A DNA stretch of 16,440 bases from a bacterium (GTDB lineage: Bacteria > Margulisbacteria > Marinamargulisbacteria > SXXA01). A program made the position numbers and the translations under genes. Positions 13,045 through 16,440 of the stretch are shown piece after piece. The stretch lies in the NCBI GenBank assembly GCA_010027915.1, contig RGUG01000006.1:1-16440 (forward strand), in the 5' to 3' direction. How positions within the stretch are numbered: the stretch's first letter is position 1; the number at the start of each line of letters is the position of its first letter. The notes under the pieces are model-generated. The model had not been told where the DNA came from and ran no database searches. It saw only the letters and a program-made list of their open reading frames with translations.

Positions 13045-14129
13045 GGGGTTAAGGCCCACCCAATAAGGGTGCGAATCAGTAACGAGACGCCCACCATCAC
13101 CAATGTAATGAACAAATATTCGGCCACCGTTGGCACCATGATCGCACCCGTTAACAACACCAACGCCGTTCCCCAGTTAGCCAACACCGCCACGGCCGGA
13201 TTCACCACACGGTGATCGGGAACCCGTAAAAAGACGGGAAAAAACCGCAACCAGTCCATGACCCAACGCCAGCGCCATTTCTTTTTGAAGTAGTGGAGGC
13301 CGTGTAGTTGCTTGAGTCGCCAGTCTTTGTTGGTTTCTTGAAGGGTGGCACGGGTGGTCGATTCGGGGTGAATGGCCACAAACGAAGACGACAGCATCAC
13401 CTGTTGACCCTCTTTGGCATATTGAAAACAAAAATCAATGTCTTCTAAACCAAACCAATAATGGGGATCAAACCGAATGTGACACCGCCTCACCAACATG
13501 CAGGCGGCGGTCACGGCTGGTAATGTGGGCAGTTCAATCGGATACGGGGACATGCCATGCAACCCCCGCCCGATGTGTTCATAACCGATCTGATGGGGCT
13601 GAGGAATCAAACCCAAATGGTTGACGGTCATATCGGGATTTAAAATCCGCGCCCCCACAATCCCAACAGAAGGGTGTTGGGTCATCAAGGCCACCGCATG
13701 ATGCAACACTTGGCCATGTAACCGGGCATCATTGTTGAGTAACAACACCCACTCATGGGTGCATTCATCCAAGCCAAGATTATGGGCCTCTGAAAAACTA
13801 AGTGGGGGGGTTGCATCCATCACCCGAATCGTCACCGTATCTGACATGGTTTGAATGGTGCGATAGGTGGCAGCCATATCCGGGTGGGTGCTCCCATTTT
13901 CGATGATGAGAATCTCTTGAATATGGGGTTGACTCAACAGCGACTGCACACAATCCATCAACATGGTGGGAATGTTGTAACTTAACACAATGGCCGAAAC
14001 GGGTATCACATGGGTGGGCGTGGATTCACAGGGAATCGGTGGCAACCTGTCGGATTCGATAGGGAGGGTCTGGTGATCAGGTGGGGTCATCATGAACTGA
14101 TTGTAAACAGGGATGCCCCAATCGTGCAA
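13041..14129 (-). CDS. Family 2 glycosyltransferase, membrane-associated
   Basis: A GT-A fold glycosyltransferase that probably transfers a sugar from a nucleotide donor to an envelope glycan. The catalytic domain begins at VSAIVLSYNIPTMLMDCVQSLLSQ, with ILIIENGSTHPD as donor-binding strand. LLLNNDARLHGQVLHHAV holds the NND form of the DXD metal site that is common in rhamnosyltransferase-like GT2 enzymes. GIVGARIL, PAVTAACMLVRR and FGLEDIDFCFQYAKEG (acceptor/base region) follow. Two C-terminal membrane segments lie at about residues 313-360 (VLANWGTALVLLTGAIMV and LFITLVMVGVSLLIRTLIG). Start is uncertain: TTG 14129 abuts the ATPase stop, while ATG 14093 would remove 12 residues without losing the domain; neither has a good Shine-Dalgarno sequence. 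Substrate cannot be predicted. Confidence 0.85.
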   Translation of the reverse strand: MHDWGIPVYNQFMMTPPDHQTLPIESDRLPPIPCESTPTHVIPVSAIVLSYNIPTMLMDCVQSLLSQPHIQEILIIENGSTHPDMAATYRTIQTMSDTVTIRVMDATPPLSFSEAHNLGLDECTHEWVLLLNNDARLHGQVLHHAVALMTQHPSVGIVGARILNPDMTVNHLGLIPQPHQIGYEHIGRGLHGMSPYPIELPTLPAVTAACMLVRRCHIRFDPHYWFGLEDIDFCFQYAKEGQQVMLSSSFVAIHPESTTRATLQETNKDWRLKQLHGLHYFKKKWRWRWVMDWLRFFPVFLRVPDHRVVNPAVAVLANWGTALVLLTGAIMVPTVAEYLFITLVMVGVSLLIRTLIGWALTP

Positions 14130-14768
14130 TCACACCACATGGTCCGGTAACCAAAGGGTACGGGGGGCTTGAATCCGATGGGTATCGTGGGTCACCATCA
14201 CAATGGTCATGGGATGGGCCTGATGGATCTGGGTCAATGCCTGAATAAACGCCTCCGCATTGCCGTCATCCAAACTGCCGGTGGGTTCGTCACAATACAA
14301 GACAGTGGGACGGGTCATCAGGGCCCGACACAAGGCCACCCGTTGGGATTCGCCCACCGACAGTGCATGGGCGGGTCGATGCCGCAAGGCTGACAATCCC
14401 AGTGTATCCAATCGTTCGTTGGCCCATTCTCGGGCCGCACGCCCCTTCAGGCCCACGGGCAGGCGTACCATGACATTTTCTAACACACTCCACCCCAATA
14501 CCAACCCATGGGTTTGCAACACAAAGCCCATGGACTGGGCCCACCATTGCCCCCGGTTTTGTGCGGTGAGGGGCACCCCATCTAATGTCACGGACCCATG
14601 CTGGGGTTGAATCAATCCCCCCATTGCCTTTAATAAGGTGGTTTTGCCACACCCAGACGGGCCCACCAGTGCCACCCATTCACCGGATTGAACCGTCAGG
14701 GACCAGGGTCCAAGTGGGGACGACTGTGGGTAGGTCACCCCAATCTGATGGGCCACAATGCGGGTCAT
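14130..14768 (-). CDS. ABC transporter ATPase, LolD/MacB-type
   Basis: The ATPase partner of the adjacent permease. In the LolD family it powers release of lipoproteins from the inner membrane; related members drive MacB-type transport. The 212-residue product has Walker A GPSGCGKT (residues 36-43), Q-loop Gln85, signature LSVGE (136-140, instead of LSGGE) followed by QRVALCRALM, Walker B VLYCDE (156-161), D-loop SLDD and switch His194 (VTHD). EPTGSLD fits the MacB/LolD subfamily. ATG 14768 overlaps the permease stop as ATGA. The Cys before the Walker B Asp is less common but should not affect catalysis. The substrate is inferred from the permease type only. Confidence 0.88.
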   Translation of the reverse strand: MTRIVAHQIGVTYPQSSPLGPWSLTVQSGEWVALVGPSGCGKTTLLKAMGGLIQPQHGSVTLDGVPLTAQNRGQWWAQSMGFVLQTHGLVLGWSVLENVMVRLPVGLKGRAAREWANERLDTLGLSALRHRPAHALSVGESQRVALCRALMTRPTVLYCDEPTGSLDDGNAEAFIQALTQIHQAHPMTIVMVTHDTHRIQAPRTLWLPDHVV

Positions 14769-15883
14769 TTTAAGACCATTCCAGGGTCAATGCGACTGGC
14801 CCATGCGGCCGGTAACAGAGAAGACAAGGTGCAACAGACCACACACCCTGCCCATACCCATAGGCGATCGGACATGGCCGCATCACACGCAAAGGGAAGG
14901 ATGGTGGATAACCCCCACAACACGCCCTGTCCCAATGCCAATCCGAGCCCTCCTCCCAGGCAACCTGCCGCGATGCCCACCCAGGTCACGGAACCCAAAA
15001 GACGGCCACGAGACACCCCGTTAAGACGCAAAATGGCCATGTCCCGTTGATGGTGGGTCACCAACATTGACAAGGCAATCCCCAATCCCACGGCGGCCAA
15101 CCCTGCCACCAAGACCACCACCACGACCCCTACCTGTTGGGTGGTTCGAAGGGTATCCACCAGTTGGGGATAGAGCATCCGCCACGATTGCACCACCCAT
15201 CCCCTGCCCAATTGGGTTTGGATGCGGGCCGTGGCCGCCTCGAGGGGGGTTCGGTCATGCAATTGAATGCGAATGGCCCAGGCCCCCACGCCCCCGCTGG
15301 CGGCTTTGGCGGCCTGAACCGAGAGGATCACCACCCCCCAATCGGCGGCCGACCCATCCGGAAAGGTGCGGGTCACGCGAATGGGCACGTGATCATGGGT
15401 GAGGGGTGATTGTAGCTCGGCGGCAATGGGGACCCGACGACCCAGTCGTTGCACCATGTGCAACCCCACCCACGCCTCTTGCGGTTGAAACGGGTGGGCG
15501 GTGATGCGACGAAATGGGGCCCTAAGGGCGGTGTGATACGAACCAGTGGGCACCCCGATGACTTGGACCACTTGGAACATGCCCTCGGTGACCAACAGGG
15601 ACGACCCGGTATAGAGGGGGGTGGCGGTTTGAATACTGGCAATAGGGGCTAATTTGGCGAGGCCTTGGTTGCGATGGGCTTGGTTACGAAGCGATTCGGC
15701 ATACACATCCCCGGTGATGGCGGTGGCCCAATGGGTGATGTAGGTTTCAAACCCGCTCATAACCCCCACTGCCCCGATGGTGGCAGCCACCGACAACGGA
15801 ATCAAACAGACCCCCACCCACAGGGGAAATCGATTGGTGGCCCTTGCCACCCAGCGCCACGAAAGGATCATGACCGGTATCAT
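14765..15883 (-). CDS. LolC/E-like FtsX-family ABC permease
   Basis: A 372-residue permease with the MacB/FtsX-type layout. One N-terminal transmembrane helix (FPLWVGVCLIPLSVAATIGAVGVMSGFE, where VMSGFE resembles the LolC/E VMNGFE motif) is followed by a large periplasmic domain (residues about 50-245). Three C-terminal helices follow (VGVVVVVLVAGLAAVGLGIALSML, LLGSVTWVGIAAGCLGGGLGLALG, LWVWAGCVVCCTLSSLLPAAWASR), with DMAILRLNGVSRGRL as cytoplasmic coupling region and a closing ASRIDPGMVL. Only one permease gene is next to the ATPase, so it may form a homodimer; lipoprotein release is inference. ATG 15883 lies four bases after the CCA end of tRNA-Leu and has no Shine-Dalgarno sequence; ATG 15871 is an alternative start. 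Confidence 0.85.
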   Translation of the reverse strand: MIPVMILSWRWVARATNRFPLWVGVCLIPLSVAATIGAVGVMSGFETYITHWATAITGDVYAESLRNQAHRNQGLAKLAPIASIQTATPLYTGSSLLVTEGMFQVVQVIGVPTGSYHTALRAPFRRITAHPFQPQEAWVGLHMVQRLGRRVPIAAELQSPLTHDHVPIRVTRTFPDGSAADWGVVILSVQAAKAASGGVGAWAIRIQLHDRTPLEAATARIQTQLGRGWVVQSWRMLYPQLVDTLRTTQQVGVVVVVLVAGLAAVGLGIALSMLVTHHQRDMAILRLNGVSRGRLLGSVTWVGIAAGCLGGGLGLALGQGVLWGLSTILPFACDAAMSDRLWVWAGCVVCCTLSSLLPAAWASRIDPGMVLK

Positions 15884-15887
15884 CAGA

Positions 15888-15972
15888 TGGTGCGGGAGAA
15901 GGGAGTTGAACCCCCACGCCGTGAGGCGCTAGATCCTAAGTCTAGTGCGTCTACCAATTTCGCCACTCCCGC
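15888..15972 (-). tRNA. tRNA-Leu (anticodon UAG)
   Basis: An 85-nt class II tRNA. The acceptor stem GCGGGAG pairs with CTCCCGC, discriminator A and an encoded CCA follow. The anticodon arm CTAGA-CTTAGGA-TCTAG gives TAG, the variable arm is CGCCTCACGGCG, and the T arm is GGGGGTTCAACTCCC with minor mismatch. It reads CUA and probably other CUN leucine codons. It is the first gene of the minus-strand unit and directly abuts the permease gene. Confidence 0.95.
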
Positions 15973-15993
15973 AATTAAAATCGAACGGCACAG

Positions 15994-16022
15994 AGGATAG
16001 CAAATGAGCGGGGTATCGTCCA
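15994..16022 (-). promoter_or_regulatory. Putative promoter of the tRNA-Leu operon
   Basis: On the minus strand TGGACG (16022-16017) and TATCCT (15999-15994) are 17 bases apart and resemble sigma70 -35 and -10 boxes (four of six matches each). The start would be near 15987, giving a 15-base 5' leader ahead of the mature tRNA. A TTTAAT nearer the tRNA is too close to serve as -10. Confidence 0.35.
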
Positions 16023-16440
16023 GATAACCCCCGTTGTTTTAGGCCCCAACGTGATGATCGTGGGTCGCCACCATGACACCCCCCACGGGATTGGCCGTTT
16101 AGGTGCCCCCCTACCCCCTTAAGGGTGCCCGTGCTGGATAACGGCACACCATCGAACCCCACCCCTGATCGTGGACAAGTGAAGGGTAAGCAAAGTCAAA
16201 ACGGCAGGTCAACGATGGCCACCCGTGCTGAAATCAGTCTTGGGCGTCACGACCCAGCATCAAGGCCCGACAATGAATTGGCTGATCAACCCCGAATAGG
16301 CTTCGAAGGGGGTTAAAAATGGGCAAAGGGCCGGGGCGGGACGCAATGGTCGGACGGGAACGGGTGATCATGGGGGCTTGACCGACCACCTTACACCCAC
16401 CCCCAGGGTAGGGGTGACCATGGCCCCACCATCCCCCCTC
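16023..16440. other. Terminal non-coding stretch
   Basis: No protein family, tRNA or other RNA gene was recognised in the last 418 bases on either strand. It is rich in C and G runs and contains the 10-base palindrome CCCTTAAGGG near 16116-16125. Open frames here are short and have no Shine-Dalgarno sequence. It may continue into an upstream gene or spacer outside the window. Confidence 0.5.

Noticed and set aside
16107..16135. Repeated GGTGCC around the CCCTTAAGGG palindrome
   Set aside because: It is too short, in a region of C/G runs, to call a terminator or attachment site; no T-run follows.

Overview
The window reads as chromosomal DNA of a flagellated, Gram-negative-type (diderm) bacterium. 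The evidence is a basal-body cluster that includes the L-ring protein FlgH and its helper FlgA, an FtsQ/FtsA division pair, a LolC/E-like permease with a LolD-like ATPase, and IspF of the MEP isoprenoid pathway. Coding strands are rich in GGG/CCC codons and genes are packed with 1-35 nt overlaps. I cannot place the phylum from sequence alone.

Layout. (1) Positions 3-715 hold an internal piece of a B12-dependent ribonucleotide reductase (nrdJ) on the + strand. It is AT-richer than the rest, has one frameshift, and stops abruptly in mid-domain where it meets the truncated 3' end of flgH. This end looks chimeric (assembly join or recombination). (2) 717-3768, minus strand: a flagellar rod/ring cluster, transcribed flgF-like, flgG, flgA, flgH. 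(3) 3769-3910: divergent promoter region. (4) 3911-9259, plus strand: ftsQ, ftsA, ligA, tRNA-Lys(CUU), ispF, and a SpoU/TrmH-type RNA 2'-O-methyltransferase. (5) 9260-10404: about 1.1 kb between convergent transcription units with no gene I can recognise. (6) 10405-15972, minus strand: tRNA-Leu(UAG), then a LolC/E-like permease, LolD-like ATPase, family-2 glycosyltransferase, SRPBCC-like membrane protein, xth, nth and trmJ, all touching or overlapping. (7) 15973-16440: upstream region of the tRNA-Leu unit, otherwise without a recognisable gene.

How the genes work together. The flg genes build the distal rod, P ring (FlgA as chaperone) and L ring. FtsQ and FtsA serve the divisome, but ligA stands where ftsZ usually follows. 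LigA, Xth and Nth supply three steps of base excision repair from two facing operons. Two SPOUT-fold RNA methyltransferases end the two convergent units. The LolCD-like transporter, glycosyltransferase and membrane-anchored SRPBCC protein point to envelope work.

I found no phage, CRISPR, toxin-antitoxin, secondary-metabolite or defence locus. The most unusual items are the nrdJ/flgH junction, a FlgF-like rod protein with what looks like a Sec signal peptide, an FlgH without a lipobox, a permease start four bases after a tRNA CCA end, a possibly leaderless ftsQ promoter, and the empty 1.1 kb gap.
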